DNA from: Desulfobacteraceae bacterium
Lineage (GTDB): Bacteria; Desulfobacterota; Desulfobacteria; Desulfobacterales; SURF-7
Direction: 5' to 3'
Length of the DNA stretch: 7,493 bases
Assembly: GCA_030619585.1 (NCBI GenBank)
Contig: JAUXBD010000059.1
Location: 1-7,493 of the forward strand
Every line of letters starts with the position of its first letter. The stretch's first letter is position 1. A program made the translations under genes and the position numbers. The notes beneath the pieces were generated by a model, which saw nothing but the letters and a program-made list of their open reading frames with translations, had not been told where the DNA came from and searched no databases. This document shows positions 1 through 6,896 of this stretch, piece after piece.

Positions 1-1089
1 GTATTTACTGAAGTCCTTGATGCAGCATGTATGCCTGAGGGATCGTCAGGTATCGCCAAGGCTGTCCGTGAAAAAGGAATTACCCGGGTGGTTCTTGCCT
101 CATGCGTTTGCTGTCCTTTAAACTTTATATGCAGCGCATGTACTGAACAGAGAAGCCGCTTAAAAAGTGCCCTGTTTACAGGAACAGGTATCAGCCCTTC
201 AATGGTGGAAACATGCAATTTAAGAGGTGAAGCGCTTAGCTTTGTTGAAAAAAAACCTGACATCGCCCTTTCACGATTTTCCGGATTGATCGATCGATCC
301 ATAAGAAGGGCAAGTAAATTAATGCTCTTTCCCACTCCTGCCAGAACCTATAACTTTGCCACTGCAGTTGTAGGGGAATCTGAAGCAACCATGAGTAGCG
401 CGCTTACCCTGGCTGAAGCAGGTCAAGAGGTCTTTTTATTCGGAACACTGGAAAAACCCCTTGCTGAAACGACGCCACACCCCAATATCCATGCTTTTAA
501 AGGGTCTTCCGTAAAAGCTATAAGCGGGACTTTGGGCGATTTCCATGTTTTTGTGGAATTGGACGGTTTTGAGCAGAGCCTTCAGGTGGGAACGGTTATT
601 TTAGGGGAAAAATCAAGGAAGATAACTCCATACATTCATCAGGAAGGGCTTCCTAGCTGTATCGTGACCTCTGCAAGGCAAAAAGAGGGCGTGACAGGAA
701 TACCTTTCTTTTACCCGGGGGCTACCCCCATACCCGGACTTTACCTGGCTGACCCGCCGGGTATCAATTTGTCAAACAGAAAAAAAGGCGCTGCAGCTGC
801 GATCCAGGCAACCGCTCTTATGCCCAGGGGCCCCCGCCAGAGCAAGGGCTTTACCGTGGTTGTTGACAAGAACTTGTGCCGTGGTTGCGGAAGGTGCCTT
901 AAAGCCTGCTCTTATCAGGCTGTTACATTGGAGAAAAATAATATTGGGGGGTGGTATGCCACCGTAGATGAAGCATTGTGCAAAGGTTGCGGCAACTGTA
1001 TCTCGGTATGTCCGTCAAATGCCGCAGACAGCCCGTATCGAAATATGGCCTTTTTAGAACAGGTCCTTGAAGAAGTTTTAGGACAGTAA
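1..1089 (+). CDS. HdrA-like iron-sulfur protein with C-terminal 2x[4Fe-4S] ferredoxin domain (5' end off the window)
   Basis: The frame is open from base 1, so the N-terminus lies outside the window; the ATG at 31 is internal. Numbering from base 1, the first ~65 residues (GITRVVLASC, CSACTEQR, ETCNLRGEA) align with the HdrA stretch preceding the flavin domain, as in the HdrA at 2698. Next comes a Rossmann-like strand-loop-helix, but the dinucleotide motif GxGxxG is replaced by G125-ESEAT, so flavin binding here is doubtful. The segment near residues 215-275 (IPGLYLADPPG, AAAAIQATALM) resembles the HdrA C-terminal flavin-domain half. The HdrA central cluster-binding insertion is absent. Two [4Fe-4S] motifs end the protein: C293/296/299/303 and C327/330/333/337, each CxxCxxCxxxC. 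It is probably cytoplasmic and passes electrons between clusters and its Hdr partners. Only 3 nt separate its stop from the next ATG, so it is co-transcribed and possibly translationally coupled. The family is well supported; substrate and full architecture are unknown. Confidence 0.85.
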   Translation, partial: VFTEVLDAACMPEGSSGIAKAVREKGITRVVLASCVCCPLNFICSACTEQRSRLKSALFTGTGISPSMVETCNLRGEALSFVEKKPDIALSRFSGLIDRSIRRASKLMLFPTPARTYNFATAVVGESEATMSSALTLAEAGQEVFLFGTLEKPLAETTPHPNIHAFKGSSVKAISGTLGDFHVFVELDGFEQSLQVGTVILGEKSRKITPYIHQEGLPSCIVTSARQKEGVTGIPFFYPGATPIPGLYLADPPGINLSNRKKGAAAAIQATALMPRGPRQSKGFTVVVDKNLCRGCGRCLKACSYQAVTLEKNNIGGWYATVDEALCKGCGNCISVCPSNAADSPYRNMAFLEQVLEEVLGQ

Positions 1090-1092
1090 GTG

Positions 1093-2676
1093 ATGGATAA
1101 TCTCAATATAATACTTTTTTTGTGTAACTGGGGGCCCCATACCGCATATCAGACCCTCCAGGATAATCTGGAAAACATACCCAAAGAGATAAAAATGATT
1201 CGAATCCCATGTACCGGAAGGATAAGTAAGTCTCTGCTTCTTAAGGCGTTTGAAAAAGGGGCTGACGGTGTTGCGCTCATGGGGTGTAAAGCAGGATCGT
1301 GCAGATACGGAAGCGGAACAGACACTGCTAAAAAGAATACCAAAGACACAAGGGAGATCCTCGGGCTGCTCGGTCTTGGCAAAGAACGCATGAAGCTTGC
1401 CACTTTTATGCCTGATGAGCCTGGGGCTTTGCTTGAGTTTCTTGAAGATTTTGTCCAAAAGATCCGGAATCTGGGTCGTAGCCCTGTAAAACAGGCCATT
1501 GATACGGATTTAAATGTTACGGATGAAATAACCATTGCAGATATTGTTTCACGTCACGATATTTTTGCATGCCAGGATTGTGGCAAATGCACATCTGCCT
1601 GCCCCCTTGCCCTTACCGGCCAATCGTTTTCACCAAGGGCTGTGGCAAGTGCTGTGATTTCAGGTGAAGTTGATTCACCCATGGTAAAAACAGATGTGTG
1701 GTCATGTTTGACCTGCGGGCTTTGTTACGACAGGTGTCCGTCTGCGGTGAATTTTCCCGAGTTTATCCAGGATATGCGTTCTTTTTACAGACAACATGAT
1801 ACGGATACCCATGAAGCCCATGGCGGTTTTTTCCAGTCACTTATGAGGACCATGACCGTAAATGAGTTTAAGGCAGATCGCTGGGGATGGCTTCCTTGCG
1901 ACATACAGATAGACCGGAAATCCAAAATACTTTTTTTTGGCGGATGTGCGCCTTTTTTTGACATATTTTTCAGAGAGTTTCTTGGGGCTAAAACCAGTAA
2001 TATTTTGGCGGACAGTATGCGCCTGCTTAATTTTTTTGATATAAGGCCTGCGCTTCTTGAAGATGAGAGATGTTGCGGCCACGATCTGTTATGGACGGGT
2101 GATAAGGAAAACTTTTTAAAACTTGCAAAGCTCAATGTGGACTCAATAAAAAGTAGAGGAATTGAAGAGGTAATAACAGCATGCCCGGAATGCTATAGAT
2201 CTCTTGCCCACGATTATCCAAAACACGGCGTTGAGGTGGATTTCAAGATCACTCATATTTACGAGTTTCTTGAAAAAGAGATCGGCAAAGGGGCGGTTGG
2301 TTTTAAAAAGCTTGATAAAAAGCTCACATTTCAGGATTCCTGTCGTCTTACACGGCTTGATGAGGTCTCCGAGTTTCCCAGGAAATTGATAAAGAGACTG
2401 AAAATAGGCAGCTTTACAGAGATGCAAAACAGCGGAAAATCATCTATATGCTGTGGTAACAGCGCCTGGACAGGATGCGGGGCAAACAGCAAAGCGCTCC
2501 AGGTAAAGAGGCTAAAGCAGGCCCACGACACGGGGAGTAACCTTATGGTAACATCATGCCCTAAATGCCAGCTCCACTTAAGGTGCAGCATGGAGGACCC
2601 TTTTTTAGGAGATGATCTTAAGATTGAAATGATGGATCTTACCAGTGTTATAGCAAAAACAATATACTGGGAATAA
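1093..2676 (+). CDS. MvhD-HdrC-HdrB-like fusion: iron-sulfur subunit with two CCG domains
   Basis: The product is 527 aa. Residues ~5-135 form an MvhD/FlpD-like domain with C11 (CNWG), C40 (PCTGR), C65 and C70 (GCKAGSC). The usual second Cys of CNWC is Gly here. Residues ~155-225 are HdrC-like with two [4Fe-4S] motifs, C160/163/166/170 and C205/208/211/215. Residues ~280-500 hold two complete CCG (cysteine-rich) domains of HdrB/HdrD/GlpC type: C285, C327-C328-G, C364-PE-C367, and C417, C453-C454-G, C489-PK-C492. In HdrB these CCG motifs bind the noncubane [4Fe-4S] clusters that reduce a disulfide; whether this protein acts on a disulfide or another acceptor is unknown. Fusing HdrC, HdrB and an MvhD domain places the whole electron path in one soluble chain. 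An AGGA at 1080-1083 lies 9 nt before ATG 1093; a GTG at 1090, one codon upstream, is an alternative start. It sits between two HdrA-type genes and is likely their partner. BamD-like function is an alternative. Confidence 0.9.
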   Translation: MDNLNIILFLCNWGPHTAYQTLQDNLENIPKEIKMIRIPCTGRISKSLLLKAFEKGADGVALMGCKAGSCRYGSGTDTAKKNTKDTREILGLLGLGKERMKLATFMPDEPGALLEFLEDFVQKIRNLGRSPVKQAIDTDLNVTDEITIADIVSRHDIFACQDCGKCTSACPLALTGQSFSPRAVASAVISGEVDSPMVKTDVWSCLTCGLCYDRCPSAVNFPEFIQDMRSFYRQHDTDTHEAHGGFFQSLMRTMTVNEFKADRWGWLPCDIQIDRKSKILFFGGCAPFFDIFFREFLGAKTSNILADSMRLLNFFDIRPALLEDERCCGHDLLWTGDKENFLKLAKLNVDSIKSRGIEEVITACPECYRSLAHDYPKHGVEVDFKITHIYEFLEKEIGKGAVGFKKLDKKLTFQDSCRLTRLDEVSEFPRKLIKRLKIGSFTEMQNSGKSSICCGNSAWTGCGANSKALQVKRLKQAHDTGSNLMVTSCPKCQLHLRCSMEDPFLGDDLKIEMMDLTSVIAKTIYWE

Positions 2677-2685
2677 ATAAAAGTG

Positions 2686-2691
2686 TGAGGA
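2686..2691 (+). promoter_or_regulatory. Ribosome binding site of hdrA-mvhD
   Basis: TGAGGA ends 6 nt before the ATG at 2698, a near-ideal Shine-Dalgarno match and spacing. It fixes the start of the fusion protein. No comparable site serves the ATG at 3343, the apparent start of the downstream half, which supports one continuous gene. Confidence 0.75.
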
Positions 2692-2697
2692 ATAGAG

Positions 2698-5142
2698 ATG
2701 GAAGCGGTTAATTTGACAACAAGCCCATTAAGCAATGAGAAAGCGGAGCGCATTGGTGTGTATGTGTGCAGGTGCGGTCTTAATATAGCACAGACCGTGG
2801 ATTGCGGGGAAGTTGCCCGGATGGCGTCTGCCCTTGAAAATGTGGTGGTATCAAAGGATATAGGTTATGCCTGTTCCGAGCCGGGCCAGCATGAGATCGT
2901 GGATGATATCTCGGAGAACTCTCTTGACCGTATCGTAATTGCCTCGTGTTCACCAAGACTCCACGAACCAACATTTCGTCAAATGCTGCAAAGAGCAGGT
3001 CTTAATCCCTACCTGCTTGAGATGGCCAACCTTCGTGAACAGTGCAGCTGGGTCCATATGAACGAACCTGACGCTGCCACGAAAAAAGCGTTTGACCTTG
3101 TGAAGATGTCCGTGTCCAGGGTGAGGCTGCTATGGCCGCTGACGCCCGAGAGGCTTCCACTTATAAAGCGCACTATGGTTATCGGAGGGGGGGTCGCAGG
3201 CATCCAGGCTGCCCTTGATCTTGCAGATAACGATTACGAAGTGGCCCTTGTGGAGAAAAGCCCATCCATTGGCGGTATAATGGCCACCCTGGACAAGACG
3301 TTTCCCACGATGGATTGCTCCATCTGAATTCTCGGTCCTAAGATGACGGATGTCGGTCGACATCCAAAAATAACACTCCATACCATGAGCGAAATCTCAG
3401 ATGTAAAGGGTTACGTTGGTAACTTTAAGGTAAAAATACTAAAGAGAGCCAGATATGTTGAGGAAAAAGAGTGCACAGCATGCGGAGATTGCGTAAAGGT
3501 CTGCCCTGTTATTCGTCCGGATGAGTTCAATATGGGTCTTTCGTCACGTCGTGCAATCTTTTCCCCTTTTCCCCAGGCTGTGCCGTCGGCATATGCTATA
3601 AATATCAACGAATGCCTGGGACACAACCCTTCGGTATGTGCAAAATGTGTGGAAGCCTGCGACAAGAAATGTATAAACTTTCACATGTCTGATGAAGAGA
3701 TAGTTGAAGAGGTCGGTACGATTATTGTGGCGACAGGCCTTACACCTTATGATCCCACAGAGCTTGACGAATACGGTTACACGAGGTTTCAAAATGTGCT
3801 TACCAGCCTTGAGTTTGAACGGCTTGTAAACGCTGGCGGACCTTCAAAGGGAAAACTGATCCGGCCGACAGATAGAAAACCTCCCAAGTCAGTTGGTTTT
3901 ATACAGTGCGTGGGATCAAGATCCCTTGGCAAAGGAAAGGAGTACTGTTCCAACACATGTTGCATGAATACCATAAAAAGCACCCTTGTTTTAAAAGAGC
4001 ATTTTCCTGATATGGAGATAAAGGTTTTCTATATTGACATCAGAGCCTTTGGAAAAGGTTTTGAAGATCTTTACATGCGAAGTAAACGTCTTGGAGTGCA
4101 GTTTATAAGGGGACTTCCTGGAAATGTTGAGGAGACGGCTGAAAAAAGCATGAGGGTTGCTGTTGAAAACACAGCAACAGGTAAACTGGAATTTCATGAT
4201 CTTGATATGCTTGTACTTGCCATTGGTATGGAACCTGCCAAAGGTACCCGGAAACTCCAGGAGATGCTGGGCCTTCAGTTAACCCCTGATGGTTTTTTTC
4301 TTGAAGCTCATCCTAAATTGCAGCCGGTGGATGCAGCCACACGCGGAGTTTTTTACGCCGGGTGCGCCGAAAGCCCTAAGGATATTAAGGAGAGCGTAAC
4401 CCAGGCATCTGCTGCGGCAGCACGGGCAATACGGTTGATGCACAAAGGTGAGATTCTGACCGAACCCATTACTTCGGAAATAGATGTTAACCTGTGCAAA
4501 TCCTGTGGAAAATGCGCAGAGGTTTGCCCGTACAATGCAATTTCGGTTAATAAAAAAGAGAAAATACCGGCTGTTGTAAATACGGCAGCATGCGCCGGCT
4601 GCGGTACATGCGCTGCTGAATGCGCTTTTGACGCCATCATCATGAACCACTATACAGATGATCAGATCACTCATCAGGCAAATTCCATGCTTGAAGAGGA
4701 GCCTGAGTCAAAGATCCTGGTTTTTGCCTGCAACTGGTGCTCATATGCAGGGGCCGATTACGCAGGGGTATCGCGCTTACAGTATCCATCCAACGTACGA
4801 CTTATCCGAACCATGTGTTCCGGCAGGATTGATGAAAAGTTTATATGGCAGGCATTTAAAAAACGGGCGCCTGTAGTCCTTGTGAGCGGATGCCACATTG
4901 GCGACTGCCACTACATTAACGCCAACCACTGGACGGAAAAAAGGATAGCAAAAGTACACAAAAAGATGGAAAAGCTTGGCATAAGGCCCGACAGACTTCA
5001 GCTTAAATGGATAAGCGCAGCAGAGGGAATCCTGTTTTCTGAATTCATGAAAAGAATGGAGGAGCTAAGAAAGGGCGTTTCTGTTGAGGAGATTGATGCA
5101 ACAGTTGCCATACTTGAAAAACCAGAGAAGGAAAAAAAATAG
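2698..5142 (+). CDS. hdrA: HdrA-MvhD fusion, selenocysteine-containing (in-frame TGA at 3325-3327 = Sec210)
   Basis: Read through the TGA, this is an 814-aa FAD/iron-sulfur protein. Domains: N-terminal HdrA domain with C24-R-C26-G and the ASCSPRLHEPTFR motif; FAD-binding Rossmann start G163-GGVAG; CSI-U-ILGPKM with C207 and Sec210; an inserted ferredoxin-like domain with C259/262/265/269 and a further set C306/314/317/321/325; an HdrA-type ligand set C404, C417, C421, C422; two [4Fe-4S] motifs C600/603/606/610 and C632/635/638/642; and a C-terminal MvhD domain from ~residue 674 with C678-NW-C681, C707, C732 and C737. HdrA is the flavin subunit that splits or merges electron pairs in bifurcating Hdr complexes, and MvhD links it to an electron donor. 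Shine-Dalgarno TGAGGA sits 6 nt before ATG 2698, 21 nt after the preceding gene. Upstream and downstream parts are in the same frame with no other stop; a gene caller would split this into 2698-3327 and 3343-5142. A nonsense mutation is the alternative, but the codon position and hairpin argue against it. Confidence 0.92.
3325..3365 (+). promoter_or_regulatory. Selenocysteine codon TGA plus putative bacterial SECIS hairpin
   Basis: TGA is at 3325-3327. A perfect 7-bp stem follows: GGATGTC (3348-3354), loop GGTC (3355-3358), GACATCC (3359-3365). The loop begins 28 nt after the last TGA base. Bacterial SECIS elements lie inside the coding region just 3' of the UGA, with the apical loop roughly 16-37 nt away and a G among its first loop bases; the E. 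coli fdhF element has GGUC in its loop. This hairpin meets those criteria. It lacks an obvious bulged U in the stem, a variable feature outside E. coli. It would recruit SelB carrying Sec-tRNA(Sec); selABC are not in the window. Confidence 0.85.
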
Positions 5143-5180
5143 TATGCTGAAACTTGTTTAACAGAGAAAGCCCCCACTCC

Positions 5181-5272
5181 GTCACTCCGGTGAAAACCGG
5201 AGTCCAGAAGCTGTTGAAATGACTGGATTTCTGTTTTCACCTGTCGAAAATTCCGATTCATCGGAAAATGAC
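5181..5272. repeat. REP/MITE-like imperfect inverted-repeat element
   Basis: The element starts GTCACTCC and ends AATGAC, giving short complementary ends (GTCA/TGAC). It contains a perfect 8-bp hairpin, ACTCCGGT (5184-5191), GAAA loop, ACCGGAGT (5196-5203). A second level of symmetry pairs 5189-5207 with roughly 5222-5241 (GGTGAAAAC...TCCAG against CTGGA...GTTTTCACC, about 3 mismatches in 19). The layout resembles the short dispersed elements built around 'TCCGGTGAAAACCGGA ... CTGGATTCC' that are common between genes in Desulfobacterota. The right part is diverged. Lying 38 nt after the hdrA stop, it could also stabilise the mRNA 3' end or help stop transcription, but no T-tract follows the 8-bp stem. 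Confidence 0.6.
5247..5266 (-). terminator. Possible weak intrinsic terminator for the minus-strand zinc-ribbon gene
   Basis: Read on the minus strand: TTCCGA, loop TGAA, TCGGAA, then TTTT directly after the stem. It lies about 60 nt beyond the stop of the gene at 5327-5686. The stem is only 6 bp with 3 G-C pairs and sits within the REP-like element, so it may simply be part of that repeat. Confidence 0.3.
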
Positions 5273-5326
5273 AACAAACGGTTTTTTCAATTTTATCACC
5301 AGTGGTTGTTCCTATTTATTGAGCAA

Positions 5327-5686
5327 TTACGGCGTTGTAAGCAATGTGATTGAGTTTTCTATAAATCGAAGCATGGTCCCTTTTATTCCAGGTATAGACT
5401 CAAGACTATCATCTTTACTCTTTTGTTCAATTTTTTCCGGTTCAGTCTTTTGGGTTTCAGTATACTTTGAGAAAACTATGCCGCATTTAAAACATTCAGC
5501 TGTTGGCTCCTGCTCATAACCGCATTTGGGGCATGTGATCTTTTTTGTAAGCTGTTCAAGGTTTTTAATTGTATCTTTTACAAGCCGGATCTCTTTAAAT
5601 TCGTTATCATCCAGCCATATGCCCTCACACTCTTTGCACATATCAATCACAACCATTAAAGGGTAGCAAAAAGCATAAAGGGGCAC
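5327..5686 (-). CDS. Small zinc-ribbon (zf-TFIIB-like) protein, N-terminally shortened
   Basis: The product is up to 119 aa starting at a GTG (5686-5684). Residues 12-33 (VVIDMC-KEC-EGIWLD-x3-F) match the second half of a zf-TFIIB finger, with C17 and C20 followed by the typical GIWLD. A second ribbon follows: C52-PK-C55 and C65-FK-C68 with GIVFSKY. The first Cys pair expected about 15-20 residues before C17 (CPxC) is missing: upstream in frame there are only four more codons before a TAG, and the remaining C7 is alone. The only SD-like sequence (GAAAGG) lies about 15 nt before the GTG, which is too far. The gene may therefore be truncated or carry a small deletion, or may start at the internal ATG (residue 11). 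The tail is polar then mildly hydrophobic. Function is unknown; such small ribbon proteins are usually uncharacterised. It is transcribed toward the hdr operon, convergent with it. Confidence 0.6.
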   Translation of the reverse strand: MPLYAFCYPLMVVIDMCKECEGIWLDDNEFKEIRLVKDTIKNLEQLTKKITCPKCGYEQEPTAECFKCGIVFSKYTETQKTEPEKIEQKSKDDSLESIPGIKGTMLRFIENSITLLTTP

Positions 5687-6010
5687 GGCAAATTTGTTCT
5701 ACCTTTCAATATATAGAGTATGAGTAGAGTTGATGATCATACACGATTTTGATTAATGACTCATTTCAATATTTTTAACTGCCTTATTAACCATGAAGGG
5801 CAAGAAGAGCACGAAGGTTATCTAATTTCAAATAATTAAAGTTTTTCTTCATGATCTTCACGATCTTCATGGTAATATTTTTATCGAATTCGGTTTTTTT
5901 CTCATTTCGTTTTTGCATTTTCGGTATTTAGTTAGAAATCAATTTAAGTGCTAATTTTTTCAGTGTTTTCATGTTAAAATCAATTTGCCGTGCATAAAGG
6001 GGGAGATTGG
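5687..6010. other. AT-rich intergenic region without a gene
   Basis: Apart from the inverted repeat at 5790-5873, nothing coding or RNA-like is recognisable. All frames are closed by frequent stops and the base composition is clearly more AT-rich than the hdr genes. It separates the divergently transcribed zinc-ribbon gene (left, minus strand) and the DUF3786 gene (right, plus strand), so it should carry both promoters. Only the right-hand promoter is convincing. Confidence 0.6.
5790..5873. repeat. Long imperfect inverted repeat, 'ACCATGAAG' type
   Basis: The left arm (about 5790-5816) begins ACCATGAAG and continues with AAG/GAAG-rich sequence. The right arm (about 5847-5873) is its approximate reverse complement, ending CTTCATGGT. 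The outer 9 bp match perfectly and inner matches are interrupted. The spacer is about 30 nt and AT-rich. This resembles the 'CCACGAAGGACACGAAGG'-like intergenic repeats common in Desulfobacterota and Geobacter-type genomes, and may be a non-autonomous dispersed element. Confidence 0.55.
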
Positions 6011-6039
6011 TTGCCATTTTAATGATAATTTTTTATATT
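6011..6039 (+). promoter_or_regulatory. Sigma-70-like promoter of the DUF3786 gene
   Basis: TTGCCA (6011-6016, 5 of 6 to the -35 consensus), a 17-nt spacer, and TATATT (6034-6039, 5 of 6 to the -10 consensus). Transcription would start near 6046, just ahead of a weak AGAGAG ribosome site (6047-6052) and the ATG at 6063. This gives the downstream gene its own transcription unit. Confidence 0.55.
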
Positions 6040-6062
6040 CACAGAAAGAGAGAATATTGAAA

Positions 6063-6896
6063 ATGAAACGAATTAATAACCCTATGGAAATATACAAGCT
6101 GCTGAATCGATCAAACTGCCGGGAATGTAATGAAAAGACATGCCTGGCATTTGCTGTGGCTGTATTTAAGGACAAAAAACAACTTGGGGAATGCCCCCAT
6201 CTGGCCCCCAACATTCTTGAAGAATATGGCGGTGACATCGAAAAACCAAATACCATTGATGAAGACACGGCCCAAGCTGTTGAAAACCTGAAAAAGAGAA
6301 TTTCTGAAATCGACCTGTCTGCTGCAGCCAGCCGATTAAATGCAACATTTTTCGGAGACAAATTGACTTTCAGGGTTTTTGGAAAAAATTTTAATGTGGA
6401 TTCTAAAGGGAATCTTTCATCTGCAATCCATATCAATGCATGGCTTGCTTATCCCCTACTTAACCATATCCTGGAAGGTAAGGGAGTACCTATGTCCGGC
6501 AACTGGGTACCGTTTCGTGAACTGCCAAACGGACGACCGCGGGCTGGAATTTTTCAACAACGATGTGAAAAACCACTTAAACAGGTAGCAGATACATACA
6601 CAAATCTATTTAAAGATATGCTGGAAATATTTGACGGAAAGAAAGTGGAACAATACAGTGGCTCGGATATTTCCATTGGTCTATCTCCCCTGCCCCTTAT
6701 TCCCATCCTGATTTGCTACTGGAAACCGGAAGAAGAGCTTGAATCCGATCTGCATATCTTTTTTGACGAGACATGTGAAGATAATCTGGATATCGACTCT
6801 CTTTACACCCTGGTTGCCGGAATTGTAAAAATGTTTGAAAAAATTGCCTTACGGCATGGTATCTCAAAAGATTCAAAAGCATCTTTTTTGGGGTAA
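6063..6896 (+). CDS. DUF3786-type protein with N-terminal four-cysteine iron-sulfur motif
   Basis: The product is 277 aa from ATG 6063. N-terminal residues 15-46 carry C19-RE-C22-NEKT-C27-LAFAVAVF ... C44-P-H, the CxxCx4C...CP motif of the (Fe-S) domain (PF04060 type). That domain also occurs in the corrinoid iron-sulfur protein large subunit, RnfB and related proteins, where it binds one [4Fe-4S] cluster. Residues ~85-270 resemble the DUF3786 domain (FFGDKLTFRVFGK; HINAWLAYPLLNHIL; GNWVPFREL; LSPLPLIPILICYWKPEEE; LHIFFDETCEDNLDIDSLYTL). The role is unknown; homologs are found in anaerobes and are suspected to be linked to corrinoid or iron-sulfur metabolism. No signal peptide or membrane segment is seen, so it is cytoplasmic. 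A TTG at 5985 extends the frame by 26 residues, but that would place the start upstream of the promoter at 6011-6039. The extension is also low-complexity and unlike the family, so ATG 6063 is preferred. Confidence 0.82.
   Translation: MKRINNPMEIYKLLNRSNCRECNEKTCLAFAVAVFKDKKQLGECPHLAPNILEEYGGDIEKPNTIDEDTAQAVENLKKRISEIDLSAAASRLNATFFGDKLTFRVFGKNFNVDSKGNLSSAIHINAWLAYPLLNHILEGKGVPMSGNWVPFRELPNGRPRAGIFQQRCEKPLKQVADTYTNLFKDMLEIFDGKKVEQYSGSDISIGLSPLPLIPILICYWKPEEELESDLHIFFDETCEDNLDIDSLYTLVAGIVKMFEKIALRHGISKDSKASFLG

Noticed and set aside
1078..1535. Long minus-strand open frames opposite the MvhD domain
   Set aside because: They are antisense shadows of a gene with clear cluster motifs; they have no start signals or family features.
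3325..3327. TGA as a true stop splitting hdrA into two genes or a nonsense pseudogene
   Set aside because: The frame continues for about 600 intact codons, the codon sits at the conserved CSIC cysteine, a SECIS-like hairpin follows, and the ATG at 3343 lacks a ribosome site and lies inside the conserved ILGPKM motif.
5268..5519. Plus-strand open frame of 83 codons
   Set aside because: It lies opposite the zinc-ribbon gene, whose paired cysteines are clearly protein-like; the plus-strand product has no recognisable motif or ribosome site.
5985..6062. Upstream TTG start for the DUF3786 gene
   Set aside because: It would start ahead of the promoter at 6011-6039, and the extra 26 residues show no family resemblance. 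The ATG at 6063 starts directly before the cluster motif.
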